From: Erythrobacter sp.
GTDB lineage: Bacteria > Pseudomonadota > Alphaproteobacteria > Sphingomonadales > Sphingomonadaceae
DNA: 64,000 bases
Assembly (NCBI RefSeq): GCF_035194505.1
Contig: NZ_CP136573.1
Location: 1,537,001-1,601,000 of the forward strand
Direction of reading: 5' to 3'
Positions 52,317-61,526 of this stretch are shown piece by piece (the stretch's first letter is position 1; every line of letters begins with the position of its first letter). The notes under the pieces are model-generated. The model saw only the letters and a list, made by a program, of their open reading frames with translations. It ran no database searches and was not told the origin of the DNA. Made by a program: the position numbers and the translations under genes.

Positions 52317-52466
52317 CGGCACCGGTAAGGTGAAGAAAAGAAGGGACGACGAAATCTGGTCGTGCGCCCGAGGACGGTTCAAACGGCCGCAATCTCTGTC
52401 CCAGTGAACTTGTGGGCCAGCTCAGCCAGCCTCAATAAATAGCCTTGAGCCACTTCCGAGCCTTCA

Positions 52467-52785
52467 TCAGGCGCCCACGGTGCCGAATCCTTCGGCTGAC
52501 TCGGGCTGAACTACTGACCGGCTGACGCCGGTAGGATCATGGTGGGGGGCTGAAGCCGTTTTTGTGGGTATGTCGGTCGAGGTGTCCGTCGTCAGACCAT
52601 TTGGCACAACCTGTCCCATCTGCTCGTCCCGAATCATCTGGGCCAAATCGTTGCCAGCATTCACATTGGCCAGCACAGGCAAACCACTCTGAATGTAAGT
52701 CAGGAACTTACCGGGGACGTTGTGCGACTTGTGCCTTGGATCCAATGCCACGATGCCTGCATTGCACTGCGCATAACCGCCTCCG
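52467..52785 (-). pseudogene. C-terminal tail of a glycosyltransferase
   Basis: Minus strand reads GIVALDPRHKSHNVPGKFLT then YIQSGLPVLANVNAGNDLAQ and MIRDEQMGQVV, the end of a WcaI/WbnK-like glycosyltransferase (ALDPRH-SHN-PGKFL-Y-Q-GLPVLA). The last 45 residues are an unconserved tail to the stop at 52467. Its 5' part is replaced by the wzz-like gene in another frame. Confidence 0.78.
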
Positions 52786-53698
52786 CGGTATTTCCGCCTG
52801 CCGAACCTGTACGAGCCTCTGCGGCAATTTTCGCCGCCGTAGCCTGGTTCAGTTCGTTTGCCAGCTGCTCGAGCGTCGCGCCTGTCAGCGTCCGATTGCC
52901 GATAGCGCGCCCGTTGGGGTCGCGGATTTCGTCTAGGGCAACAATACCAGTGTTGGCGGCGTAAAGGACAACCTGCCGTTCCGACTCCTCGAGGCGGTCG
53001 CGTAGGGTTTCGAGACGCCCTTCGAGGAAGGTGCGAGCGTCCGCGGTGGACGCAAATTGCCGCTCCATGCTGAGGGCAATAAAGGCCGCTGCCCACTGGT
53101 TTGCGATGCGCGAGGACAATTCTGCGTTGCGGCTGGTGTAATTGATGTCGACGAGTTTCGACATGCGAATGGGTGCAACTTCGACCGAGTCGAGGAGCGT
53201 GTTTACGACCAGGCGCTCGCGATCTGCCTTCAGTTCAGCGGCGGTTTTGGAGCCGCCCTCCTGCTCGAAAATGTTCGGGTCAACGCCGTGCGCTTCGAGG
53301 AAGGCATCGCTATCGTAAAGCTTCAATTCAGACGCCACACGCTCGGCGAGGGGCCGCGCCTTAAGCAACTCATACTGTGTGGCGTAGAACTCCAGATCCT
53401 GGCCGGGCAGCTCAGCCTCAATGCCCTCGACTTTCGTGATTTGCTTTTGCTGGCGGTCAATCTGCAGCTGAGATTTGGCCGTGTAAAGCGGTGCCATGAG
53501 CAGTGTTATGGTGATGCCGATCAGGACGCAGGCCGTAACGATCCCCACCATGAGCCAGCGCCATCGCACCACTGTGTGCCAGTACTGGATGAGGATGGGG
53601 GGCAGATTAAAGCGCTCGTCGTCCAGCGGGGGCTGGTTGTCGCGTCGCGCGCCATGCGACGGGTCGTAGTTGATCGAATTCATTGCTTGGCTGGCCAT
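52700..53698 (-). pseudogene. Wzz-like chain-length determinant / EPS transport protein, 3'-truncated
   Basis: 332 residues from ATG 53696-53698. Wzz domain: first helix near 47-69 (WLMVGIVTACVLIGITITLL), then LYTAKSQLQIDRQQ and a long coiled-coil. In intact homologues the coil continues into a second helix and often a tyrosine-kinase domain; here authentic sequence ends near residue 310 (AEAVMRSAMQ, about 52770) and runs for about 20 codons into glycosyltransferase DNA in a different frame. The second membrane helix is absent, so it is unlikely to work. Confidence 0.82.
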
Positions 53699-53710
53699 GC
53701 TGGTTCCCCC

Positions 53711-54439
53711 TTAGTTGTTATCAAGGAGGAAGATAACGGGAGCGAGGAGCGGCGAAGCGGTCAGGAAGTCGTTGAACATCCGTCGGCTCTGGGAGTCTCC
53801 CACAACCACCTTGTCGCTCGCAAAAATCTCGGGATCCTCGTAGCGCCCCTTTTCTATGGCGCGGACGTCGTACAGGGCCGCGTAGTTTTTCCCGTTGACA
53901 GTGCGAATGACGACTACTTCACCCTTTTTCGAGAACTGGGTCCACCCTTCTGCGGAGGCGATAGCCGTCAGGAGCGTCATGCGTCCGACAATTGGGTAGA
54001 CGCCAGCTTTTTTCACCTCGCCACTTATGGTTACAGTTTGGCTGAAGATTTCCTTAAGATTTACGGTCACCTGCGGGTCGCGGATGAAGCGTCCGCGGAA
54101 ACGGCTTGCCATCATATCGCTCACTTCGCCCGGCGTCTTGCCCGCAACTTCGAGCGTGCCGATCAGGGGAAAGGTGATGCGTCCGCTTGCGTCGACCTGG
54201 ATTTCCTTCTTCGACAGCTCTTCACTGCCGAAGACGTCGACATTGAGGATGTCGAAGGGGCCAACACGGAAGGGGCGCTCATTCGCCGCCAAGTCGGCCA
54301 CCGTAGGTTGGGGAAGCGTGTTGCCTTCCACGACTTCGAGGCCCGGCGCCCCGCCAATCTTTGCACCAGTCGATGCGCAGCCACTAACACATAGAGCCAC
54401 GCCAAAGAGAAGGATTGTGGTAAAATCAAGCCTGAGCAT
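53711..54439 (-). CDS. Polysaccharide export outer-membrane lipoprotein, Wza-like
   Basis: 242 residues from ATG 54437-54439 (AAAGGG upstream); an ATG nine codons earlier lacks a ribosome-binding site. Signal peptide with lipobox VSGC. Poly_export domain (about 50-130: FRVGPFDILNVDVFGSEELS) and a SLBB-type domain (about 135-215: ISGEVKKAGVYPIVG). Shorter than E. coli Wza but normal for alphaproteobacterial exporters. Overlaps the ligase-like gene by 14 nt and precedes the Wzz-like gene by 12 nt. Confidence 0.88.
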   Translation of the reverse strand: MLRLDFTTILLFGVALCVSGCASTGAKIGGAPGLEVVEGNTLPQPTVADLAANERPFRVGPFDILNVDVFGSEELSKKEIQVDASGRITFPLIGTLEVAGKTPGEVSDMMASRFRGRFIRDPQVTVNLKEIFSQTVTISGEVKKAGVYPIVGRMTLLTAIASAEGWTQFSKKGEVVVIRTVNGKNYAALYDVRAIEKGRYEDPEIFASDKVVVGDSQSRRMFNDFLTASPLLAPVIFLLDNN

Positions 54440-55826
54440 AGGGCCCTTTACTTTCTTCGTTTTCATTTGGACGCAGCGGGGCCCAAGCCCAAATCACTGC
54501 CACAGCCAAGACTGCCGCAAGAATCGGCGTGCGCAGCGGGTAGTCGCTCAGGCTGGCAAAGGCTAGCACAAGAATTGTACCTATGCCGGCACGGCGGATG
54601 TGGCCCGTGACGCCCGGTGCGACAAGGGCCGCACCCATGGCGCGCGCAAAGGCCGCCACAGCTATAGCGGCCAGGATCATCCCGGGTACGCCTGACGTGA
54701 GTGCAAGATCCAGCCAGTCATTGTGCGCCTGATTGACATATTGCGGCATAAGCATGCCGTCCGGCTCATGAATTTGATAGACTGGCACAAAGGACCCCAC
54801 ACCCGACCCCCAGGGCAGGTATTGCGGCAGGAAGGCAACAACGCTTTCCCAAAATTGCCAACGCAAATCTTCATCGGCTGTGTCTAGGCGATCAATAGCC
54901 TCGTCCCGCGCGGTATAAATTGTCACCAGAACCATTGCGACCGCTGTGGCTAGTCCTGCCGCCAGCAGCGTCAGTGAGTAGTAGGCATGCCGCCTCTGGC
55001 CCACCACCTGCCACAAACTGATTGTTCCGGTGTAGATGAACGCGAGTACCGCGATGACCATGCCCATTCTGGACCCCGTTACGAGGATGAGGGGTATAAG
55101 CATGATTGTGACAGCGGCAGACACGATCAGCACTGCCCTGGCCGAAATACTAAAGCGAGACGCAGACATGGCCAGGGCACCAAGCATGGGGAAGAGGCAC
55201 GCGAGCATTACCGCCTGGTGATTGCGATTTGCGAACAGGCCCGCATTTCCCGGATCGAGGTGATACAAACCTATGCCAGAGCCCGCGGCCTGCAAAACGC
55301 CGACTAAGCCCGTCACCAACGACAGGGCGGTCACCCAAACCAGAAGACGCACGACGTCGCGCTGGTTTAACTGCGCCGCAAGGAGCAGGGCCGCAAGAGG
55401 CACAGTCAGGGCGTAAAATGCGTTCCAAGTGCCCTCCGGGAACATGGTCAGGGGACGCCAAATGTCTTTCAGGCCCGCCATGGCATCAATGTCAGCAATG
55501 ATTTGGCGGCCCGGCAGCGCCTGCCAAATGTGCGGCGGAAGCGGAATGAGGTGCAGGGCAGTCAGGGCAAAGGCCGACGCAAACAGCAAGATGGCGGGCC
55601 TGTAGGTGCGCCAGGCGCCGGCATTGATTGTCGCTAGGGCAAATCCGAGAACGCAGATGGCCAAGGGGCGAAGCACCACAAGATGTGGGACGTCATACCG
55701 TGAACTTCCGCCTGTGATGAACAGGACCGCAAAAAACACGCACAGGACGACGAGCTGGGGGCTCCAATCGCTTGGCTTCAGGATTACGAGCCGCTCGGTT
55801 GACTTCCCTGCGCCTGTTTGCATCAT
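54426..55826 (-). CDS. O-antigen ligase / polymerase-like membrane protein
   Basis: 466 residues with 10-12 predicted helices and a large loop (about 320-385) with LPQYLPWGSGVGSFVPVY, the pattern of WaaL/Wzy-type ligases and polymerases. GNRNHQAVM-like (FANRNHQAVMLA near 205) is a recurrent motif in this family. ATG at 55824-55826, with a second ATG next to it. Upstream gene of the polysaccharide operon; it overlaps the exporter gene. Confidence 0.78.
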   Translation of the reverse strand: MMQTGAGKSTERLVILKPSDWSPQLVVLCVFFAVLFITGGSSRYDVPHLVVLRPLAICVLGFALATINAGAWRTYRPAILLFASAFALTALHLIPLPPHIWQALPGRQIIADIDAMAGLKDIWRPLTMFPEGTWNAFYALTVPLAALLLAAQLNQRDVVRLLVWVTALSLVTGLVGVLQAAGSGIGLYHLDPGNAGLFANRNHQAVMLACLFPMLGALAMSASRFSISARAVLIVSAAVTIMLIPLILVTGSRMGMVIAVLAFIYTGTISLWQVVGQRRHAYYSLTLLAAGLATAVAMVLVTIYTARDEAIDRLDTADEDLRWQFWESVVAFLPQYLPWGSGVGSFVPVYQIHEPDGMLMPQYVNQAHNDWLDLALTSGVPGMILAAIAVAAFARAMGAALVAPGVTGHIRRAGIGTILVLAFASLSDYPLRTPILAAVLAVAVIWAWAPLRPNENEESKGPYAQA

Positions 55827-56107
55827 AAGTTCCGAATGTCTATTTCTCGTGATGGCGCCACTCGCGTACGCGCCTAGTGTCACGGGCTGTTTTTGGGGTC
55901 AAGGAAGTCTAGCGGCGCATAGATATCATCTCGTTTGATGCCACGCCGCCTCTCCAATCGCGAACCGGCGATTCACACCTTTCTGGCGGCGCGCCCGGCC
56001 GTGTCCGAGGCGGAAAATTTAGTTGCGTTACAGCGGCAGAGCCTCTAGGATCATTCTGCGATTCGAAACTGCCTGCACTTCGCGGGCAGCAGTTTGAGGA
56101 ATTCGGA

Positions 56108-56332
56108 ATGAAAACGAAGTCAATTGTCCTTGGTCTTGCGGCTGCTGCTACCCTCGTGGCGCCGATTGGTATGTCTGCCGTTGCCGCCCAGCGCGCGATT
56201 GCTCCGGTTGAAGAGGGCAGCGAGGCTGCTGGTGGCGGCACTATCGTCTTGGCACTCCTCGGTGCAGCGGCAGTAATTGGCGGTCTTGTTGCCATCTCTG
56301 GTGGCGACGATGACGATGCTGTCAGCCGCTAG
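56108..56332 (+). CDS. Tiny exported single-helix protein
   Basis: 74 residues: signal peptide (about 1-26), short linker, one hydrophobic helix (about 44-64, TIVLALLGAAAVIGGLVAIS) and an acidic tail GGDDDDAVSR. GAGGAAT ribosome-binding site, strong terminator downstream. Next to but divergent from the polysaccharide operon. Not recognised; similar short proteins occur near sphingomonad exopolysaccharide loci. Confidence 0.65.
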   Translation: MKTKSIVLGLAAAATLVAPIGMSAVAAQRAIAPVEEGSEAAGGGTIVLALLGAAAVIGGLVAISGGDDDDAVSR

Positions 56333-56354
56333 ACCCACCTAAAGATATCCTCCG

Positions 56355-56390
56355 AAAAGGGGCGGCGCCGCAAGGCCCCGCCCCTTTTTT
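56355..56390 (+). terminator. Intrinsic terminator after the tiny exported protein gene
   Basis: Stem AAGGGGCGG / CCGCCCCTT style, with GGGGCGG and CCGCCCC pairing around CGCCGCAAGGCC, followed by TTTTTT. Confidence 0.88.
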
Positions 56391-57018
56391 ACATCAAACC
56401 CAATGTTTAACTCTCTGCGCAGGGCTCATGGGTACGAGGAGGCCGCTTTAGCCACGCGACAACGAGGCTTCAGCAGCTCGGTCTTGTACAGGTATTGCCA
56501 TTCGCGCGCGCGCGACGCTCGGGTCGACGCCAATACACCGGTTCGCCCAGCCGGCGCGCCCTCTCCCAGATGCTCCTCAAATCTATGTTACAACGAGACG
56601 ATGGGCGCTGCTTCAAGCCGAGGCTCACGCCGTTACCGATTGCGCCAACGCAATCCCAAGCGAGTGCCATCCGCTTGCGGCAGATGTTGGCGACATCATC
56701 GCCCACACTGATCGGCGAGAAAATCCCATTACGGCAGGCGCTCAACGTCACCTGCTCCCTCCAATTTAGCCCTTCAAATACGATTTGGTTCGGGGAAGGG
56801 ATCGCTCCAGACTGAGCCCATGTCCGACTTGACATTGACGTGCCCCCCCCCTGAAATGTGCCCGATTTCTGGTAGAGTCCGACGTCAAGTGCACTGCTAC
56901 CCAACCTTGGACCGCTCGGGTCTGGAGTTTTCCGCCTTGCTCAGGTCCGGTGGGCTGGCAGGGTGTGCCCTCGCTCGATGCCAGGCTCGCGCATCAATCT
57001 TCGCCCTCGAAACGCATT
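56391..57018. other. 628-nt stretch with no convincing gene
   Basis: No open frame shows a recognisable family or convincing codon use on either strand. A run of eight C (near 56848) and the string CCCGATTTCTGGTAGAGTCC (about 56862) could be an IS end, but I found no transposase. Lower GC in parts than the core. Confidence 0.5.
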
Positions 57019-57051
57019 GTTAACCATCTTCAGTAATAGAGTGTGGTTAAC
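57019..57051. promoter_or_regulatory. Inverted GTTAACC/GGTTAAC sites upstream of ctrA
   Basis: GTTAACC (57019-57025) and GGTTAAC (57045-57051) are perfect inverted copies 19 nt apart, about 55-85 nt before the ctrA start. They contain the TTAA/TTAACC element that CtrA binds; CtrA autoregulation is established in alphaproteobacteria such as Caulobacter. The spacing differs from the direct TTAA-N7-TTAA site. Confidence 0.7.
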
Positions 57052-57105
57052 GGCCGGAAGCCTCCCCGTTAGCGGGAATGCCGGTGAGAGAAATGAGGGG
57101 CAATA

Positions 57106-57801
57106 ATGCGTATTCTGCTAATCGAAGATGATCAGGCGACCACTCGGGCGATCGAACTGATGCTCACGAGCGACGGCTTCAATGTCTACTCGACCGACCT
57201 GGGAGAAGAGGGCCTCGATCTGGGCAAGATGTATGATTACGACATCATCCTGCTCGACCTGAGCCTGCCCGACATGCACGGCTACGACGTACTCAAGAAG
57301 CTGCGTATCGCCAAGGTGCAGACGCCTGTGCTGGTCCTTTCGGGCAATTCGGAGATGGACGCAAAGTTGCGCAGCTTCAGCTTTGGCGCTGACGACTACG
57401 TCACTAAGCCGTTCCACCGCGAAGAACTGATTGCCCGCATCCACGCCGTGGTGCGCCGTTCGAAGGGCCATTCGCAGTCGGTCATCCGCACCGGCAAGCT
57501 GGCGGTCAATCTCGATTCCAAGACGGTCGAAGTTGATGACGCGCGCGTGCACCTCACCGGCAAGGAGTATGCGATGCTGGAGCTCCTCTCGCTTCGCAAG
57601 GGCACCACGCTTACCAAGGAAATGTTCCTCAACCACCTATATGGCGGGGTGGATGAGCCGGAACTCAAGATCATCGACGTGTTCATCTGCAAGCTGCGGC
57701 AGAAGCTGAGGCTGGCCTGCGACGGTGATAGCTACATCCAGACAGTGTGGGGCCGAGGCTACCAGCTGTTCGATCCTCAAGAGCAGGCCGCGGCGGCCTA
57801 G
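57106..57801 (+). CDS. ctrA: Cell-cycle response regulator CtrA
   Basis: 231-residue OmpR-type response regulator, master regulator of the alphaproteobacterial cell cycle. Receiver domain 1-118 with Asp8/Asp9 and phospho-acceptor Asp51 (IILLDLSLPDMHGYDVLKKL), Lys101 in TKPF; winged-helix DNA-binding domain from about 130 with VHLTGKEYAMLELLSLRKG and IDVFICKLRQKL, ending WGRGYQLFDP. Near identical in length to other CtrA proteins. GAGGGG ribosome-binding site at a good distance. Stands alone. Confidence 0.96.
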   Translation: MRILLIEDDQATTRAIELMLTSDGFNVYSTDLGEEGLDLGKMYDYDIILLDLSLPDMHGYDVLKKLRIAKVQTPVLVLSGNSEMDAKLRSFSFGADDYVTKPFHREELIARIHAVVRRSKGHSQSVIRTGKLAVNLDSKTVEVDDARVHLTGKEYAMLELLSLRKGTTLTKEMFLNHLYGGVDEPELKIIDVFICKLRQKLRLACDGDSYIQTVWGRGYQLFDPQEQAAAA

Positions 57802-58158
57802 CCCCTCCCGCCCCCGCCGATCGAGGCGCCGCGCGCCGGTCTCGCTGGCCTCGATCACACGGCGCTCCGCGGAAACGCTCAGCCGCGCGCGAGGGCAGCA
57901 CTTGCCGTCGCGCCCGGCGGCCGACTGGCTTGCGCTCGTAGCGCCCTGAAGTCCCAGCCCTTCTCAAATCATAACCTCAAATCTGTGCCATTCGTGCTGA
58001 CCGAGCACATGGTAGCTCCCGCCGCTGACATGCGGGTACTTGAGCGCGTGTCACACTTGCTGAAGGGCAGTGAAGTCGTGCGCTGAGCATTTTTACCGGG
58101 GGCGCACCGTCGCAAAGTCACTTAGCCTTCCGCAAAAGAACAGGGAGAGGTGATCCTG
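57802..58158. other. 357-nt intergenic region after ctrA, nothing recognised
   Basis: No terminator with a T-run and no open frame of interest. The first 140 nt are very GC-rich with short inverted repeats. The last part contains the ribosome-binding site of the amidohydrolase gene (GGGAGAGG). Confidence 0.5.
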
Positions 58159-59916
58159 ATGCATGACGTGATTATTCGGGGCGGCAGGATCGTCGATGGC
58201 TCGGGCGGCACGCCGTTCATTGGCGACGTGGCGTTCAAGGACGGGGTGATCACCGGGGTGGCCCCGAAGATTTCCGGCGCGGCGCGCCGCGAGATCAATG
58301 CCGAGGGACACATCGTCACCCCTGGCTGGATCGACATCCACACGCATTATGACGGCCAAGTCAGTTGGGACGACGAACTCGCGCCCTCCTCCCACAATGG
58401 CGTCACCACCGTGGTTATGGGTAATTGCGGCGTCGGCTTTGCACCTGTGCGTCCGGGGCAGGAAAAGGAACTGATCGAGCTGATGGAGGGGGTGGAGGAC
58501 ATCCCCGGTACTGCGCTCTATGAAGGGATCGAATGGGGCCGCTGGGAGAGCTTCCCCGAATACATGGATTATATCGCCTCGCGCACTTACGCGATCGATG
58601 TCGGCGCGCAGATCGCCCACGGCGCGGTGCGCTATTATGCGATGGGCGAGCGTGGCCGCACGAACGAGGACGCGACGCCTGAGGAGATCGAGCATATGGC
58701 CGATCTCGTCGAGGAAGCTATCGCCGCAGGCGCGGTGGGCTTTTCCACCTCACGCACCATCGGTCACCGCGCGCTGTGGGGCGAACCGGTGCCGGGCACA
58801 TTTGCACCAGAGGAAGAACTTCTCGCCATCGCGCGCCGCTTCAGGAAGCTGGGCAAGGGTGTAATCGAGGCAATCCCGGCGGGCACCGTGGGCAAGCTCG
58901 AAGCGCTCGGCGGTGAACGCAGCGAACCGCTGGCGGAGCTCGAACTGTTCCGCCGCATATCGGAGGAAAGCGGCCGCCCGCTCACCTTCACGCTGGTCGA
59001 AATCCGCGAATATGCGCCTGATCTTTGGCGGCAGATGCTGGACCGTTGCCGTGAAGCGAACGAAAGTGGCGCGCACCTCTTCCCGCAGGTACCCTCGCGC
59101 ATCATCGGCTTTATCCACGGCCTTTCAAGCTACCACGTCTTTATGCGTCGCCCGACTTATCTCGCAAAGATCGCGCACCTGCCTCTTGCTGAGCGCGTCA
59201 CGGCAATGCGCGATCCCGAAATCAAGCGCCAGATCCTGTCGGAACGGGATGTGCCGCATGAAGCGCCGGGGTCAATGCAGAACGTCTACGGCCTATTCCG
59301 GCGCGGCGCTAACAGCCTCTATCCACTCTCCGAACCGATCAACCTCGAAGCCGACAAGTCCGCCTCCATCGGCGCGCGGGCCAGGGCAGAGGGGCGCGAT
59401 GCGCTCGAATATCTTTACGATGTGATGCTGGAGGACGAAGGCCGCACGTTCCAGGCCCTGACGCAAGGTGATCAGCAGAAAAGCCTTGCCGTGTTGGAAG
59501 AGATGCTGCGCCATCCCGATACCGTCACTGGCCTGAGCGATGCGGGCGCGCATGTCACACTGATCTGCGATGCAACTATGCCGACCACCCAGCTCAGCTA
59601 CTGGACGCGCGACCGCAAAAGCGGGCCCACCCTGCCGCTGGAATTCCTCGTCCATAAGCAGACCGCGCGCAATGCCGCACTCTACGGCTTCAGCGATCGC
59701 GGCCTGCTGCAAGCCGGCAAGCGGGCTGACATCAATGTCATCGACTACGCCGGCCTCACCGCCTCCCCCCACGTGGCGCACCACGATCTCCCCGCAGGCG
59801 GCACGCGCCTGATGCAGCCGGTGAAGGGCTATGCCGCCACCTTCTGCAACGGCGTGATGATCCGCGAGAACGACGCGGACACTGGCGCGCGGCCGGGGCG
59901 ACTGGTGCGCAGTTGA
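58159..59916 (+). CDS. N-acyl-D-amino-acid deacylase (D-aminoacylase) family amidohydrolase
   Basis: 585 residues, binuclear-metal amidohydrolase. HDVIIRGGRIVDGSGGTPF at the start, metal motif WIDIHTHYDGQ near 61-71, GNCGVGFAP near 90 with the bridging Cys of D-aminoacylases, and the late Asp in GLSDAGAHV near 460. C-terminal barrel closure GKRADINVIDYAG and GVMIRENDADTG. Natural substrates may be N-acyl-D-amino acids; related enzymes act on other amides. Start ATG at 58159, with a GTG three codons upstream as alternative. Confidence 0.88.
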   Translation: MHDVIIRGGRIVDGSGGTPFIGDVAFKDGVITGVAPKISGAARREINAEGHIVTPGWIDIHTHYDGQVSWDDELAPSSHNGVTTVVMGNCGVGFAPVRPGQEKELIELMEGVEDIPGTALYEGIEWGRWESFPEYMDYIASRTYAIDVGAQIAHGAVRYYAMGERGRTNEDATPEEIEHMADLVEEAIAAGAVGFSTSRTIGHRALWGEPVPGTFAPEEELLAIARRFRKLGKGVIEAIPAGTVGKLEALGGERSEPLAELELFRRISEESGRPLTFTLVEIREYAPDLWRQMLDRCREANESGAHLFPQVPSRIIGFIHGLSSYHVFMRRPTYLAKIAHLPLAERVTAMRDPEIKRQILSERDVPHEAPGSMQNVYGLFRRGANSLYPLSEPINLEADKSASIGARARAEGRDALEYLYDVMLEDEGRTFQALTQGDQQKSLAVLEEMLRHPDTVTGLSDAGAHVTLICDATMPTTQLSYWTRDRKSGPTLPLEFLVHKQTARNAALYGFSDRGLLQAGKRADINVIDYAGLTASPHVAHHDLPAGGTRLMQPVKGYAATFCNGVMIRENDADTGARPGRLVRS

Positions 59917-59956
59917 AAGCAGAAGAGGCGCTGCAACGGAACCAGAGCAGATCCCA

Positions 59957-59998
59957 ATAAAAAATGACCCCGAACTTCCCATAGGAGGCTCGGGGTCA
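59957..59998 (-). terminator. Terminator after galE copy 2
   Basis: Stem TGACCCCGA (59965-59973) / TCGGGGTCA (59990-59998). On the minus strand it is followed by a T-run (AAAAAA at 59959-59964 on the plus strand), so it terminates the leftward galE transcript, and may also stop the amidohydrolase transcript. Confidence 0.8.
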
Positions 59999-60107
59999 GT
60001 TAGGAGCCAGGAGCTCCTCGGGTCGCACTCCTGATTTGCATGGCAGGTGCCAGCGCGCATTGATCTGCGTCAAACGGATGCCCCCGCTGGCTCCATTGAA
60101 TGATGTA

Positions 60108-60148
60108 ATACCAATGCCCAATGAGCTTGACTCATCGGGCATTGGTAT
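60108..60148. repeat. 41-bp palindrome related to the IS630 end at 46839
   Basis: ATACCAATGCCC (60108-60119) and its reverse complement (60137-60148) frame ATGAG/CTCAT and a 5-nt loop, one mismatch in between. The arm matches the IS630 end at 46839 (ATACCAATGC, then a similar CATTGATCATGAC against CAATGAGCTTGAC). Looks like two IS ends with nothing between. Confidence 0.8.
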
Positions 60149-60244
60149 GAGTTCGCATCTCTCGTCCCCTCGCCCAATGGGCCTATGGTGCTCGCAATTA
60201 GTCCCGGCGGTAGCGCGTACGCAAAATGCGCGGGCGCAGAAAGA

Positions 60245-61258
60245 CTATGTCTGTCCCCCGCGCAGTCCGACCAATTTGCGCTCCCACGCCAGCGCGTGGA
60301 CGATAATCGTGTCGAGATCGGCATGAGCAGGCTCCCAACCGAGGGTCACTTTGAGCAGTGAAGGGTCGGAAATCAGCGCATCGGGATCGCCCGCGCGGCG
60401 CCCCTCGATCCGGCGCACCAGCCAGCGATTCGTCACACGGTCGACCGCGTCGAGCACCTCCGTCACCGAGAAGCCCCGGCCATAGCCGCAGTTCATGGTG
60501 AGCGAGCGTGTGGGCTCGGCCATCAGCGCCTCGAGCGTCAGCACATGCGCCGCCGCCAAATCGCTGACATGGATATAGTCGCGAACGCCCGTTCCGTCGG
60601 GCGTGGCGTAGTCTGTGCCGAACACGCTGATAGCTTCACGCAGGCCTAGCGCTGCCTCGATCGCCACCTTGATGAGATGGGTGGCGCCATCAGTCGATTG
60701 CCCACTGCGCGCCTGAGGATCAGCCCCGGCGACATTGAAATACCGCAGCACGCCGTAATTCAGTGGATGAGCTGCGGCGACATCAGTCAGCATCTGCTCG
60801 GTCATCAGCTTCGACCAGCCATAGGGATTGATCGGGCGCTGCGGGGTGTCCTCGCTGACTGCGGCGACATCAGGAATGCCGTAGGTCGCTGCAGTAGAAG
60901 AGAAGATGAAGTGCGGTACGCCCGCATCGACCGCAGCTGCGATCAGCGCGCGGCTCTTGGCAGTGTTGTTGTGGTAGTACTTGAGGGGGTCGGTGACGCT
61001 TTCGGGCACCACTATCGAGCCTGCGAAATGCATAATCGCTTGCGTGCCCTGCTCGGCGAAAATCCGCGACAGCAGATCCGCATCCGCGATATCGCCCTCA
61101 TAAAGCGGCACGCCATCGGGAATGGCGAAGCGGAAGCCAGTCGACAGGTTGTCAATCACAGCTACCGGCCAGCCAGCGTCTACAAGAGCCAGCACTGCAT
61201 GGCTGCCGATATAGCCCGCACCGCCGGTCACAAGCACGCCAGGTTTTGGCTGAGACAT
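60245..61258 (-). CDS. galE: UDP-glucose 4-epimerase, copy 2
   Basis: 337 residues from ATG 61256-61258 (another ATG lies one codon upstream). GVLVTGGAGYIGSHAVLAL, SSTAATYGIPDVAAV, NPYGWSKLMTEQ and RYFNVAGAD are identical or nearly so to copy 1; most differences are conservative. It stands beside rfbD-rfbB, divergent from them, so it probably serves envelope polysaccharide. Codon use is like copy 1, so this is a paralogue rather than a recent foreign gene. Confidence 0.95.
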   Translation of the reverse strand: MSQPKPGVLVTGGAGYIGSHAVLALVDAGWPVAVIDNLSTGFRFAIPDGVPLYEGDIADADLLSRIFAEQGTQAIMHFAGSIVVPESVTDPLKYYHNNTAKSRALIAAAVDAGVPHFIFSSTAATYGIPDVAAVSEDTPQRPINPYGWSKLMTEQMLTDVAAAHPLNYGVLRYFNVAGADPQARSGQSTDGATHLIKVAIEAALGLREAISVFGTDYATPDGTGVRDYIHVSDLAAAHVLTLEALMAEPTRSLTMNCGYGRGFSVTEVLDAVDRVTNRWLVRRIEGRRAGDPDALISDPSLLKVTLGWEPAHADLDTIIVHALAWERKLVGLRGGQT

Positions 61259-61526
61259 CATGGAGCGCGGCCCTATCACGTTAATGGTTCACACCCAGCG
61301 GGCAATTGTATGTTCCAAAACACGATCCGCACCTTGGAAACGGTTGCGAAGCACAAGGGCCCAGCGTGGTGCGAATTCAACCGATCTGCAATCTTCTAAC
61401 TTTGAGGTGCGCCTCTTCGCCGAGCATCTGGCATTGTCGCTGCCCCCTGAATTGGATAGGATCCTGGTTAGCGATCTGCGAATGGCCCGCGCAGGATCCC
61501 AGTCCCGATAGCGCGAAGGCATTTGC

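Noticed and set aside
56470..56904. A 144-codon minus-strand open frame after the terminator
   Set aside because: No recognisable domain, no good ribosome-binding site, and its composition resembles non-coding DNA; an IS relic remains possible.
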